This document shows, piece by piece, positions 48,642 through 58,094 of a stretch of 58,241 nt of DNA. Below the pieces are notes generated by a model that was given only the letters and a program-made list of their open reading frames with translations, ran no database searches and had not been told where the DNA came from. Within the stretch, counting starts at the first letter, position 1. The number at the start of each line of letters is the position of its first letter. The position numbers and the translations under genes were made by a program. Source of the DNA: Patescibacteria group bacterium (GTDB taxonomy: Bacteria > Patescibacteriota > Patescibacteriia > Magasanikbacterales > GWA2-37-8). The stretch is taken from the NCBI GenBank assembly GCA_028688375.1, contig JAQTYG010000005.1, forward strand, positions 1 through 58,241, written 5' to 3'.

Positions 48642-50015
48642 TTATCGTTTTATTTTTTTCATTTTAATAACAATCGGTGAAGCAAAAAAACCATATTGTT
48701 CGCGCAAGCGATTTTTCAAGTAATTGACATAGGAGATGTGCAGGGAAGTTTTGCTTTTAATATCCAGTTCGAAGACCGGCAAGTCGGCGTCCAGCTGTTT
48801 GAAGCCGAGAATTTTCGGATGGCGCACGCCCATCCCTCGCGCCGGTCGTTGGGCTTGGGTGATTTTTTTGAAAAATTCCTGCAAGTCGGCCGGCGGGATG
48901 ACTATTTGCTTTTCCAAATAAGCGCGTTTGATCATGGGGAAAATTTGGTGCACGCGGTATTCGGTCAGCGCGCTGACAAAAACGATCGGAGCATAGGACA
49001 AATGAGGAAAATAGGAATAAATTTTTTCCCGCACTTCGTTGCGGAAAGGGTCTTCGTTGCCTTCGGCTAAGTCCCATTTGTTGATGATAATAATGGCGCT
49101 TTTGGCGTGTTCTTCCATAAAACCGCCGAGCTGTTTGTCTTGGTCGGTAATCGGTTGGGAGGCGTCAAGCACGAATAAAGCCACATCGGCGCGGGTAATC
49201 GCTTCCAAACTTTTGCCAATGCCCTGGCGTTCCAAGTCGCCCGAGACTTTGGTCTTCCGACGGATGCCGGCGGTATCAATAAATAATATTTGGTCGCCGT
49301 CGATTTCCACCAACGTGTCGTGCGGTTCGCGGGTAGTGTGGGGCATGTCAGAAACAATCACGCGCGGTTCACCGATTAATTTGTTAAATAAAGATGATTT
49401 GCCCACGTTAGGTTTGCCGATGATCGCCGCCTTAATGGTCGGTTTGATCACGATTTTTTTCGGCCGTTTTTTTAATTTGCCCAGATGTTTATAGAGCGCG
49501 TCTAACAGGTCGCCGGTGTTGCTGCCATTTATCGCCGAGACCGGGATCGGTTCGCCCAAACCGAGTTTTTTCCATTGCGGGTCAAAGACGCGGCTGCGAT
49601 CGGCGGCTGAGTCGGCCTTATTGCCCACCAAAATAATTGGTTTTTTTCCGCCGTATTTTTTGAAAAGTTTTTTAGCCAATTCTTTTTCCTGGGGCAAGAG
49701 CTCGTCTTGCAAATCAACGACAAAAATAATCAAGTCGGCACTCTTAACGGCGATTTCCGTTTGCTCGATAATGTTTTTTTCCAAAGGTACGGTATCGTCA
49801 AAAGTCAGACCGCCGGTGTCTACTAGCTGGAAATTTTTTCCGCGCCAAGCGACCGTGCCGATATTGCGAGTGCGAGTGGTGCCGGGCACGGGAGAAACCA
49901 AAGCGTGCGATGATTCGGTCAAGCGATTGAATAAAGTGGATTTGCCAACATTAACTCGGCCGACCAGCGCGGCGGTCGGTAAATTCAAGTTGATTATTTT
50001 CGCCGGTGAAGCCAT
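48642..50015 (-). CDS. der: ribosome-associated GTPase Der/EngA
   Basis: Two G domains: GRVNVGKSTLFNRL and GKPNVGKSSLFNKL. Confidence 0.97.
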   Translation of the reverse strand: MASPAKIINLNLPTAALVGRVNVGKSTLFNRLTESSHALVSPVPGTTRTRNIGTVAWRGKNFQLVDTGGLTFDDTVPLEKNIIEQTEIAVKSADLIIFVVDLQDELLPQEKELAKKLFKKYGGKKPIILVGNKADSAADRSRVFDPQWKKLGLGEPIPVSAINGSNTGDLLDALYKHLGKLKKRPKKIVIKPTIKAAIIGKPNVGKSSLFNKLIGEPRVIVSDMPHTTREPHDTLVEIDGDQILFIDTAGIRRKTKVSGDLERQGIGKSLEAITRADVALFVLDASQPITDQDKQLGGFMEEHAKSAIIIINKWDLAEGNEDPFRNEVREKIYSYFPHLSYAPIVFVSALTEYRVHQIFPMIKRAYLEKQIVIPPADLQEFFKKITQAQRPARGMGVRHPKILGFKQLDADLPVFELDIKSKTSLHISYVNYLKNRLREQYGFFASPIVIKMKKIKR

Positions 50016-50022
50016 ATGGTTA

Positions 50023-51594
50023 TCATTCTTTAGCGTCAGTTCCTAAAATTACTAAAATGTCGGTTTCCGGATTGAACTTCGCGCCCGCCTCGCTCTCCGC
50101 AGTGTTCGGGTCATCATAATCGTCGTGTAGCCAATTGGGCAGGGTCATTTCTATTTTACCTTTAATCTGCTTGGAAAGATAGTTGACGATATCGTTGGAC
50201 ACGGTTTGATTGATCAGGTAAATGGTAGTGGAAGCGATCGGTCGTTTGCCGCTGTTGCCGATGGTGACGATGGTGAATCCCTGATCGGATAATTTGGTTT
50301 GATAACGGCTGGCCAAGCCGGCGCGCCAAGTGCCGTTTTGCACTTCTATTTTCGCCCCTTCTAAAAATTCCAGGTGGGGCGTGGGCGTGGCCGTAGGCAT
50401 GGGGAAGCCCGGTGACGTGCTACTGTTAACGCGCTCATTAGCCGTGTAACCGACAGACGTAATCGGCGCGCTCGCCTTGAAATTTGGATCAAAGACGCCG
50501 GCGATGGCCGCGTTGATGGCATCAAAATTTCCGGTTTTTGGCGCCAGCATAAAAGCGCCGGTATCGGCGATGTAGGAATAAAGGTAGCCCTGCGGTCCGC
50601 TTTCTAAAACCAAGCTTTTTACTTTGCTCGTGTCAATATCTTTGGCCACACTGGCCAGGTAAGCGATTTGGCTGATATCTAAATTAGTGGTGACATTATC
50701 AGCCAGAGACGCCCAGATATTTTTAATGACGGTCGGTGACGTAAAAGTGCCAAAAGAAAATATTCTCTGTTTGAGCGCGGAAAGAATTTGCTGTTGGCGC
50801 CGGGAGCGGGCGAAGTCGGAACTTTCGCCGTTGGTGCCGTGGCGTGAACGGGCGTATTGCAGTGCTTTAGTGCCGTCCATCATTTGTGTGCCGGAAGAAA
50901 AACCAACGGTTTGGTAGGCGTAATTATCCGCCGGGAAAGAGTAGTCGATGAACGGATTAGTTACAGTCACCTCCACCCCGCCGACGGCGTTGATTATTTG
51001 TTCAAAGGCCGTGAAGTCGACTCGGACATAATAGGGGATATCCAATTTAAAAGTTTCGGAAAAAATTTGGCGCGCGTATTCTCCGCCCTGGCCGGGATTT
51101 TTTTTCTCTCCCCAAGCGTCGGCGTAATTAATGCGCCAAAAACCGTTGTCTCCCATTTTTACTCCCAAGTCCCGCGGGATGGAAATTAAGGCCACTTCTT
51201 TGGTGCTCGGCTTGATGCTGGCGATAATATTGGTGTCGCTTAAATACGGCCCTTCGTGCCCCGGTCCGCCGATACCCAAAAGTAAAATATTCACGCGGTC
51301 ATTTTCTTGGCCGATCAGCGTGTTTTCACCGCCGGCGAAAAAGAAATTTTTTACCGCTTGGAAGAGGCCGAATTTTTTCGGTTGAAGGGTGTTGCCACCG
51401 TAGTCCGGCGCGTTTTGACCGGCCAGCCAGGCGCGCGCGCCCAGTGTGCCGAGCAACACTAAAATTAGGACAATTAAAAAATAAAGAAAAAGCGGTTTTT
51501 TCTTTTTTGGTTTATTCAGGTTGATCTCTCGGGGAAAGGTTTTTTCCGTCGGAGCGTCACCGATATTCTGTCGGCTAAAATCCGGTTCTTCCAT
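50023..51594 (-). CDS. LytR-CpsA-Psr (LCP) family protein with C-terminal LytR_C-like domain
   Basis: NILLLGIGGPGHEG, TKEVALISIPRDLGVKM, LQYARSRHGTNGESSDFARSRRQQQIL. Confidence 0.93.
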   Translation of the reverse strand: MEEPDFSRQNIGDAPTEKTFPREINLNKPKKKKPLFLYFLIVLILVLLGTLGARAWLAGQNAPDYGGNTLQPKKFGLFQAVKNFFFAGGENTLIGQENDRVNILLLGIGGPGHEGPYLSDTNIIASIKPSTKEVALISIPRDLGVKMGDNGFWRINYADAWGEKKNPGQGGEYARQIFSETFKLDIPYYVRVDFTAFEQIINAVGGVEVTVTNPFIDYSFPADNYAYQTVGFSSGTQMMDGTKALQYARSRHGTNGESSDFARSRRQQQILSALKQRIFSFGTFTSPTVIKNIWASLADNVTTNLDISQIAYLASVAKDIDTSKVKSLVLESGPQGYLYSYIADTGAFMLAPKTGNFDAINAAIAGVFDPNFKASAPITSVGYTANERVNSSTSPGFPMPTATPTPHLEFLEGAKIEVQNGTWRAGLASRYQTKLSDQGFTIVTIGNSGKRPIASTTIYLINQTVSNDIVNYLSKQIKGKIEMTLPNWLHDDYDDPNTAESEAGAKFNPETDILVILGTDAKE

Positions 51595-51806
51595 ACATTA
51601 ATATTAAATATGGCAGGGGCATTATAACACAGCTGTTTTTTGTTTTCAACCCTGCTATTTTTCGCCCTATCTTTCCCAGCCGAGGCCTTTTTTATGGGAT
51701 TTTCTGGGGTTAAATAGGGCCAACCCTTGATTTTTTTCTTTTATTGTGTTATCATTCCAGGTAGAAATATCGGCTTCAATCATGCCTGGGAAGCTCTATT
51801 CCAATT

Positions 51807-51880
51807 GGATGATTAGCTCAGCTGGTTAGAGCGTTGCATTCACATTGCAAAGGCCACTGGTTCGAATCCAGTATCATCCA
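51807..51880 (+). tRNA. tRNA-Val (CAC)
   Basis: GGATGAT acceptor, TTGCA TTCACAT TGCAA anticodon arm, CTGG TTCGAAT CCAG. Confidence 0.95.
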
Positions 51881-51904
51881 CAGGGTTAATTTGTTACCCA
51901 AAAT

Positions 51905-52411
51905 ATGCCCCAAGATTTATTAAAGCAAAACGTGAACATTGGCAATGTGGTTTACAGTTGGAACTTCAAGGAATATGAAAAGTTCGATCGTGGCCGGAAA
52001 TGGTATTTGGTGATGGGCTTAATCGCCGCGGCATTGATTTTTTACGCCGTGACCTCGGGGAATTATCTTTTTGCTTTGATTATCGTGTTGTTCGGCATCA
52101 TTATTTTATTGCAAGAAATGCAGGAGCCGGCAGAATTGGCTTTCGCCATTACTGACACCGGCGTGATCGTTGGTTCAAAATATTATCCGTATAATGATTT
52201 AGAAAATTTTTGGCTGGTGTATAATCCGCCGGAAGTGAAAGTCTTATATTTCCAACCCAAAAGCATTATTAAACACCGGCTGCATATTCCGCTTTTAGAT
52301 ATCAACCCGGAAGAATTGCGCAATTATTTGAATCAATATCTGTCCGAGGATTTGGAGCAAGAAGAAGAACCGTTGAGTGATCGGCTGAGTCGTTTATTCA
52401 AAATGCAGTAA
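51905..52411 (+). CDS. hypothetical protein with two TM segments
   Basis: GLIAAALIFYAVTSGNYLFALIIVLFGIIILLQE hydrophobic pair. Confidence 0.75.
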   Translation: MPQDLLKQNVNIGNVVYSWNFKEYEKFDRGRKWYLVMGLIAAALIFYAVTSGNYLFALIIVLFGIIILLQEMQEPAELAFAITDTGVIVGSKYYPYNDLENFWLVYNPPEVKVLYFQPKSIIKHRLHIPLLDINPEELRNYLNQYLSEDLEQEEEPLSDRLSRLFKMQ

Positions 52412-52480
52412 AATCGGGCAGAGGCCGAACGTCTCACCCCCAGGTGAGATGTTTTTTTCAGAAAAATGAAGTAATTTATT

Positions 52481-52555
52481 GACCTCGTCGTTTAACGGAT
52501 AGGACACTGGCCTGCGAAGCCGGAAATCAAGGTTCGATTCCTTGCGAGGTCACCA
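52481..52555 (+). tRNA. tRNA-Arg (GCG), CCA encoded
   Basis: GACCTCG TC GTTT AACGGATA GGAC A CTGGC CTGCGAA GCCGG AAAT CAAGG TTCGATT CCTTG CGAGGTC A CCA. Confidence 0.93.
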
Positions 52556-52598
52556 GTTTAAAAGCCCCCTGATCGGGGGTTTTTAATTTACCGAAGAG

Positions 52599-52627
52599 TT
52601 GACGTCGGCCGTTTTTTCTGTTAGCAT
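52599..52627 (+). promoter_or_regulatory. promoter TTGACG-17-TAGCAT
   Basis: TTGACGTCGGCCGTTTTTTCTGTTAGCAT. Confidence 0.55.
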
Positions 52628-52726
52628 AATCCGTTAAGCTATATAAACGTTCGATCTTTTAAAATTCATCCTATCAAACAACAGCCACCGCCTTAGTCGC
52701 GGTGTGGACAAGAAAGGGGGCCGAAA

Positions 52727-53155
52727 ATGACATGGTATGCGTCGGGTCCAAAAATCCCGCCGATAGACGAGAAAAGGGTAGTCCAGTTGTACCAGCGCAT
52801 CCAGCCGGTAGTGCGCTTCACGCGCGTTAACGGCGAATTGACACCCTCATCCGAAGGCGGGCTGCGGTTTATTGAACCGGTAGATCCGTTTAATCAGCCA
52901 TTCACTGTCAACCCGAAACCGCGAGGCCAGGCGACCCGCAAACTTCGTTTTGTTGGCAACGCCGTCACCTATCACACTTGGTGTATTTTCCCCGAACTTA
53001 AACCGTTGGTATCGGAAGTGTTGATGCAGATTAATGCCGATTATCTCTCCTTCATCACCGCCTTCGAGACAGTTACCGATGTCGGCCCGGAGAATATCGA
53101 AGGGAATTACATCAGAACGATCACCCGCCTCTATGCGCCAAAAAGGGAGGGCTGA
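52727..53155 (+). CDS. orphan hypothetical protein, SD-led
   Basis: GAAAGGGGGCCGAAAATG start; 2-bp gap to next gene. Confidence 0.7.
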   Translation: MTWYASGPKIPPIDEKRVVQLYQRIQPVVRFTRVNGELTPSSEGGLRFIEPVDPFNQPFTVNPKPRGQATRKLRFVGNAVTYHTWCIFPELKPLVSEVLMQINADYLSFITAFETVTDVGPENIEGNYIRTITRLYAPKREG

Positions 53156-53157
53156 AA

Positions 53158-53814
53158 ATGGAAGACCAAATTCCTTTGATCCTCAAGGCCGTGGCTAGAA
53201 GTCGGCCGATTCCGCGCGGGTGGTTTTGGTTCTTGCTGGTGATGTCGATGCCGATAGCGGTGGCGGTACTCGGCAATATGTATCTGGCTCCTTTGATGAG
53301 AACCAGCCAAGTATTGCCTGCCGTTTTGGCGGTCGCTCTGATGTGGACCGCCTATGCTATCCAGCGTTCCATCACCAATCCGAAAAACAGCGGCGACGGC
53401 AATTGGCTCGTTGATTTCTGGAATAAGAACGTCATCGGTCGGACCATTTATTTCTATCTGGATAAAACCGGGGAATTACAATGGGGTATTTGTCCGAAAG
53501 AGGTGCGTTTTATGCCGGGGAACGTGGTGATTAATTTTTCACTCGGTGGTTGGCGCCGAGAGACAGCGGTGATGTTCGGTGAACGCGACTTGCGACGCGA
53601 GCTCAACCCTAAAGTGGTTTTGCGTCCGAACGCGGAAAAATGGGTGGTCAAAGACCTGGTCTCAAGCGCCCCGCCCGTGGTGATCGATTTGCCCCGTTTT
53701 GATACCGAACTTCATGGCGGAGAGATTTTTCAGCTTCCTCGCTTGATTCGGGACCTGGCTGAAACGGCGCTTTTCAAAGAAGAACAGGTGGCGGCGAAAA
53801 AAGCCTTGAATTGA
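53158..53814 (+). CDS. orphan membrane protein, SD-led
   Basis: AAAAGGGAGGGCTGAAAATG; N-terminal TM pair. Confidence 0.7.
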   Translation: MEDQIPLILKAVARSRPIPRGWFWFLLVMSMPIAVAVLGNMYLAPLMRTSQVLPAVLAVALMWTAYAIQRSITNPKNSGDGNWLVDFWNKNVIGRTIYFYLDKTGELQWGICPKEVRFMPGNVVINFSLGGWRRETAVMFGERDLRRELNPKVVLRPNAEKWVVKDLVSSAPPVVIDLPRFDTELHGGEIFQLPRLIRDLAETALFKEEQVAAKKALN

Positions 53815-53919
53815 TAGGATGTCTTGTTCGTTCGGCTCGGCCCGTCCGCCTCAGGTGGACGGGCTTTTGTTTTTCGAGTATTGCCAGGCTGGCTGTGACT
53901 GATATAATTAGTCTGCCTT

Positions 53920-56124
53920 ATGGATATTACTTTTAAAACTCCGATAAAAAATTTAACCCGCGTCGGCGCGACCACCGCCCGGCGCCTCAAATATCTCGGC
54001 CTGGAAACGGCCGGTGATTTGTTGTATTGGTTTCCTTTTCGCTATGAAGATTATCGCCGGATCGTGCCCATTGGACAATTGGTCGAGGGTGATTCCATCA
54101 CCGTTTGCGGTCGTTTGGAACTGATTGCCAATAAACGCAGTTTTCGGCGCCGAAAAATGATCACCGAGGCGCTGGTGACGGACGACACCGGCAGCGTGCG
54201 GGTGATTTGGTGGAATCAGCCGTTCATCGCCAAGAATTTAAAACCGGGAGAAATGATTTTTTTGTCCGGCAAGGTTAAAGCGGATATGCTCGGCCCGCAG
54301 TTTGTCAGCCCGGCTTATGAAAAAATGACCAAGACCGAGACGGCCCACACGGCGCGATTGGTGCCGATTTATTCCATCACTTCCGGCTTGACGCAAAAGC
54401 AATTGCGTTTTTTAATTACGCAAATAATTGATTTGACCAAGAGAGTAGAGGATTGGGTGCCGTCGAATATTTTAGAAAAATATGATTTGTCCCCGCTCGG
54501 CGACGCGTTGCGTGGGATTCATTTTCCGGTTGATGAACATGATTTAAAACAAAGCACCGAGCGTCTTAAATTTGACGAATTATTCCTACTTCAACTCAAA
54601 GCGGAATTGTCACGCTTGGCGCGAACCAAAGAGCGCGCGCCCAAGGTCGCGTTTAAGGAAAAAGAAATCAAGGAGTTCGTTGGCGAGTTGCCTTTTACAC
54701 TGACTAAAACGCAAAAAGTGGCGGCTTGGGAAATATTAAAAGATTTGGAATCGGGTATGCCGATGAACCGCTTGCTTTCCGGCGATGTCGGTTCCGGTAA
54801 AACGATTGTCGCGGCCATGGCCGCTTACAATACGGTGCTAAACGGCTACCAAGCGGTGATTATGGCGCCGACGGAGATACTCGCAAGGCAGCATTATGAT
54901 ACTCTGTGCAAATTATTAAGAGATAAGATTAAAATAGGGTTGTTAACCAGAAGTCAGGCTGAAAATTTCCAATTTCCAACTTTGCCTACCGGCAGGCAGG
55001 TTTCCAATTTCCAATCAATTCCCAATTCTCAATTTTCAAAAATGAAAAAAAGGATGCTGGCCAATATTGAAAAGGGTTTAATCAATATAGTTGTCGGCAC
55101 CCACGCCCTGCTGTCAGAAAAAGTGGAATTTAAAGATGTTGGTTTGATTGTGGTGGATGAACAGCACCGTTTTGGCGTGGAGCAAAGAAAAGCGATAAAA
55201 GACAAAACAGCGGATATCTCGGCGCACTATTTAAGCATGACGGCCACGCCGATTCCCCGCTCGCTGGCACTGATGATTTATGGCGATTTGGACGTGTCGG
55301 TGATCAACGAATTACCGCCGGGGAGAAAGCCGATTATTTCCCGGCTGGTGGAACCGCGCAATCGGGAAAAGGCGTATGAATTTATCCGTGGCCAAGTGAA
55401 GCAGGGCCGACAGGTGTTTGTGATTTGCCCGTTGATAGAACAATTAGCAACGAGCAAAGAGCAATTAGCAAATAACATTGAAATTATAAATTATCCGCTT
55501 TCGGCATCTGTCGGAACGGAAAAAAAGTCAGTGATGAGCGAATATGAAAAACTGGCCAAGAAAATTTTTCCTGATTTACGGGTTGGTTTTTTGCACGGCA
55601 AGTTACCCGCCCGAGGCGGGTCCGCCTTTGGCGGAAAGCCGTCAAAAGAATCCGTGATGAACGATTTTAAGAGTGGTGCGATAGATATTTTAGTTTCCAC
55701 CTCGGTGATAGAAGTGGGCGTGGACATCCCCAATGCGTCGGTGATGATGATCGAGGGCGCGGATAGATTCGGTTTGGCGCAACTGCATCAGTTCAGGGGC
55801 CGGGTGGGGCGGTCGGTCCACCAGTCCTATTGTTTGCTTTTTACCGACAGCGATTCAGTTGGGGTTACCGATCGGTTGAAATTTTTTGAAACGCACCGCG
55901 ACGGCTTTAAATTGGCGGAAAAAGACCTGGCCAACCGCGGTCCGGGCGAGGTTTATGGCACGGAACAGAGCGGTTTTGCCAATTTACGGCTGGCCAAACT
56001 GACCGACGTTGAAGCGATTAAAAAGGCCAGAGAAGCGGCCAAGGAAATCGCCGGCGAAGTTAAAAATTACCCACAAATTATGGCTAAATTTGCCATTTGG
56101 AAGAAAATGACGCACTTGGAATAG
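53920..56124 (+). CDS. recG: ATP-dependent DNA helicase RecG with repeat-derived insertions
   Basis: LSGDVGSGKTIVAAMAAY, VVDEQHRFGVEQR, LSMTATPIPRSLA, GRVGRSVHQSYC. Confidence 0.96.
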   Translation: MDITFKTPIKNLTRVGATTARRLKYLGLETAGDLLYWFPFRYEDYRRIVPIGQLVEGDSITVCGRLELIANKRSFRRRKMITEALVTDDTGSVRVIWWNQPFIAKNLKPGEMIFLSGKVKADMLGPQFVSPAYEKMTKTETAHTARLVPIYSITSGLTQKQLRFLITQIIDLTKRVEDWVPSNILEKYDLSPLGDALRGIHFPVDEHDLKQSTERLKFDELFLLQLKAELSRLARTKERAPKVAFKEKEIKEFVGELPFTLTKTQKVAAWEILKDLESGMPMNRLLSGDVGSGKTIVAAMAAYNTVLNGYQAVIMAPTEILARQHYDTLCKLLRDKIKIGLLTRSQAENFQFPTLPTGRQVSNFQSIPNSQFSKMKKRMLANIEKGLINIVVGTHALLSEKVEFKDVGLIVVDEQHRFGVEQRKAIKDKTADISAHYLSMTATPIPRSLALMIYGDLDVSVINELPPGRKPIISRLVEPRNREKAYEFIRGQVKQGRQVFVICPLIEQLATSKEQLANNIEIINYPLSASVGTEKKSVMSEYEKLAKKIFPDLRVGFLHGKLPARGGSAFGGKPSKESVMNDFKSGAIDILVSTSVIEVGVDIPNASVMMIEGADRFGLAQLHQFRGRVGRSVHQSYCLLFTDSDSVGVTDRLKFFETHRDGFKLAEKDLANRGPGEVYGTEQSGFANLRLAKLTDVEAIKKAREAAKEIAGEVKNYPQIMAKFAIWKKMTHLE
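54964..55038. repeat. AATTTCCA-type spacer repeat plus GCCTACCGGCAGGCAGG element inside recG
   Basis: AATTTCCAATTTCCAACTTTGCCTACCGGCAGGCAGGTTTCCAATTTCCAATCAATTCCCAATTCTCAATTTTC. Confidence 0.8.
55438..55480. repeat. CAATTAGCAA-type repeat inside recG
   Basis: CAATTAGCAACGAGCAAAGAGCAATTAGCAAATAACATTG; similar to intergenic 8118-8152. Confidence 0.7.
55606..55635. repeat. 30-bp double-hairpin element, copy C, in recG
   Basis: CCCGCC-cga-GGCGGG TCCGCC-ttt-GGCGGA. Confidence 0.9.
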
Positions 56125-56140
56125 TTAGGGATAACCGCTG

Positions 56141-56169
56141 TTGACTTTTTTCCTCTTTTGTGCTATTAT
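56141..56169 (+). promoter_or_regulatory. promoter TTGACT-17-TATTAT with TGC extension
   Basis: TTGACTTTTTTCCTCTTTTGTGCTATTAT. Confidence 0.8.
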
Positions 56170-56251
56170 TATGCTTTCGTGTTTGAAGGCGCGCGGAATA
56201 AGCCGTCGCCAAGAGAGCGCGAGCGCACATTTCTGAGGAGGGAAGAGGAAC

Positions 56252-56605
56252 ATGGAGACAGGGAAAAAGGCGTTCAAGAGCGAGAAGGAGGACGGTGAGT
56301 TCATCAAGGCTGTGGCCGACATCGGCGAGGTGAAAGTGGCAGTTTTCGTGCGGGGCCGCGTCAACGGCGTCAAGCCCAACGAGATCCACGGCCGCCTCAC
56401 CAAGAACGACCGCGACCGGACCCACCAGGTGAGAGCGATCATATTCCGCACCGTGGAGGACCAGATCGCAGCGGGCTACGGCCTGTACATCGCGCGTGAT
56501 GGCGTGTACGTGGACCCGAAGGCCTTCGAGTTCAGGCAACCGTCGGTGTTCTGCGGCCGCCAGGGCGACACCCAGGAGGACTTCGTTCAGGCCGCCGTCG
56601 GCTGA
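56252..56605 (+). CDS. orphan hypothetical protein (117 aa), strong SD, GC3-rich
   Basis: CTGAGGAGGGAAGAGGAACATG; AAG/GAG/ATC-rich codons. Confidence 0.75.
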   Translation: METGKKAFKSEKEDGEFIKAVADIGEVKVAVFVRGRVNGVKPNEIHGRLTKNDRDRTHQVRAIIFRTVEDQIAAGYGLYIARDGVYVDPKAFEFRQPSVFCGRQGDTQEDFVQAAVG

Positions 56606-56649
56606 ACCCCATCAACCCCCGCCATATCCCCCCCCATCCTCAACAAGAA

Positions 56650-56687
56650 ACCCCAGCGCGTCATACGTGCTGGGGTCAATTTTTTTA
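56650..56687 (+). terminator. intrinsic terminator
   Basis: ACCCCAGC-gcgtcatac-GTGCTGGGGT-CAATTTTTTT. Confidence 0.8.
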
Positions 56688-56729
56688 TTAGCTTACCCGC
56701 TTACAAACTTATTAGCTTACTATTTCGCA

Positions 56730-58094
56730 TTAAGTATGTTTAATTATCTCGTCGATATTTTTTATATTCAAAATTTTCAGTCCGCCGGCCCCGACGCGAG
56801 GTCGGGGTGCCGACTTCACGTCGGCACTTTTCCCTAAATTAGTCAGGGCGCGTTTTAAACCTAACTGTTCGCATTCACGAAGGCGTTTTTCCGTGTAAGA
56901 CACCGGTCGGATTTCTCCAGACAAACCAACCTCGCCGAAAGCGGCCATATCCGAACCGAGCGGTTTATCTTTGTAAGCGCTGGCGATAGCCATAGCCACG
57001 GCCAAATCCGCCGCCGGTTCGTCGGCTGTTAAGCCGCCGACAATATTCAAATGGATGTCATATTGTTCCAAATGCAAACCGGCGCGTTTTTGCAGGACGG
57101 CGATTAAAAGATGCAGACGATTGATATCAAACCCGCTGGATTTGCGCACCGGATAACCGAAAGCGGTTTTGCTGACCAAGGCCTGTACTTCGCAAAGAAT
57201 CGGGCGCGTGCCTTCCATCAAACAGGCGACTACATTGCCGGGCGTGTTCTCGGCTCGTTCGCCTAAAAATGCCGCTGACGGATTTTTTACTTCCTGCAAA
57301 CCGTTTTCTTCCATGGAAAATACGCCGACTTCGTCGGTGGAACCGAAACGATTTTTTGCCGCGCGTAAAATGCGGAATTGATGGAAGCGATCGCCTTCCA
57401 AATATAAAACCGTGTCCACCAGGTGCTCCAGTGTTTTAGGCCCGGCCACGGTACCTTCTTTGGTCACTTGTCCGACCAAAACAATAGTAAGCCGGGCGCT
57501 TTTAGCCAATTCCATCAGTTTTACTGTGCAGGCGCGCACCTGCGATAGATTGCCGGACTCGCCTTCCACTTCATCGGAATAAATCGTCTGCACCGAATCA
57601 ACCACGGTCAGAGCCGGTCGTTCTTTTTTTATGGTGGCGATAATTGTTTCAATGTTGGACTCGTTGGCGATTTTTAAATTCGGCGCTTTTAAAGTCAGTC
57701 GTTCGGCGCGCATTTTTATTTGTTCGGCCGATTCTTCGCCGGAAAGGTATAGCGCGTTGGCCAACAGGGGAGCAAGTTGCAGAGCGAGGGTGGATTTACC
57801 GATGCCCGGTTCACCACCAAGCAAAATCAGAGACCCCGGCACCAGCCCGCCGCCCAAAACTCGGTCCAGTTCGCCGATATTGGTTTTCACCCGCGCGATA
57901 TTCTCATTTTTAATATCCGTCAGATTCAATAATTTTGCCGGCGCGCGGCTATCCGTTTCATTCTGGTCATTGGTCATTTGGATTTGGGGTTTCTCGTCTA
58001 TCGTGCCCCATTTGCCGCATTCCAAACAACGCCCAACCCATTTTTGAAACTGGGCGCCGCAGTTATTGCAGGAAAAAATAATATTACTCTTCAT
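56730..58094 (-). CDS. radA: DNA repair protein RadA
   Basis: CNNCGAQFQKWVGRCLECGKWGT, LGGEPGIGKSTLALQL, KNRFGSTDEVGVF. Confidence 0.97.
   Translation of the reverse strand: MKSNIIFSCNNCGAQFQKWVGRCLECGKWGTIDEKPQIQMTNDQNETDSRAPAKLLNLTDIKNENIARVKTNIGELDRVLGGGLVPGSLILLGGEPGIGKSTLALQLAPLLANALYLSGEESAEQIKMRAERLTLKAPNLKIANESNIETIIATIKKERPALTVVDSVQTIYSDEVEGESGNLSQVRACTVKLMELAKSARLTIVLVGQVTKEGTVAGPKTLEHLVDTVLYLEGDRFHQFRILRAAKNRFGSTDEVGVFSMEENGLQEVKNPSAAFLGERAENTPGNVVACLMEGTRPILCEVQALVSKTAFGYPVRKSSGFDINRLHLLIAVLQKRAGLHLEQYDIHLNIVGGLTADEPAADLAVAMAIASAYKDKPLGSDMAAFGEVGLSGEIRPVSYTEKRLRECEQLGLKRALTNLGKSADVKSAPRPRVGAGGLKILNIKNIDEIIKHT
56789..56827. repeat. double-hairpin element (second type) inside radA
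   Basis: CCCCGAC-gcgag-GTCGGGG / GTGCCGAC-ttcac-GTCGGCAC. Confidence 0.85.
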
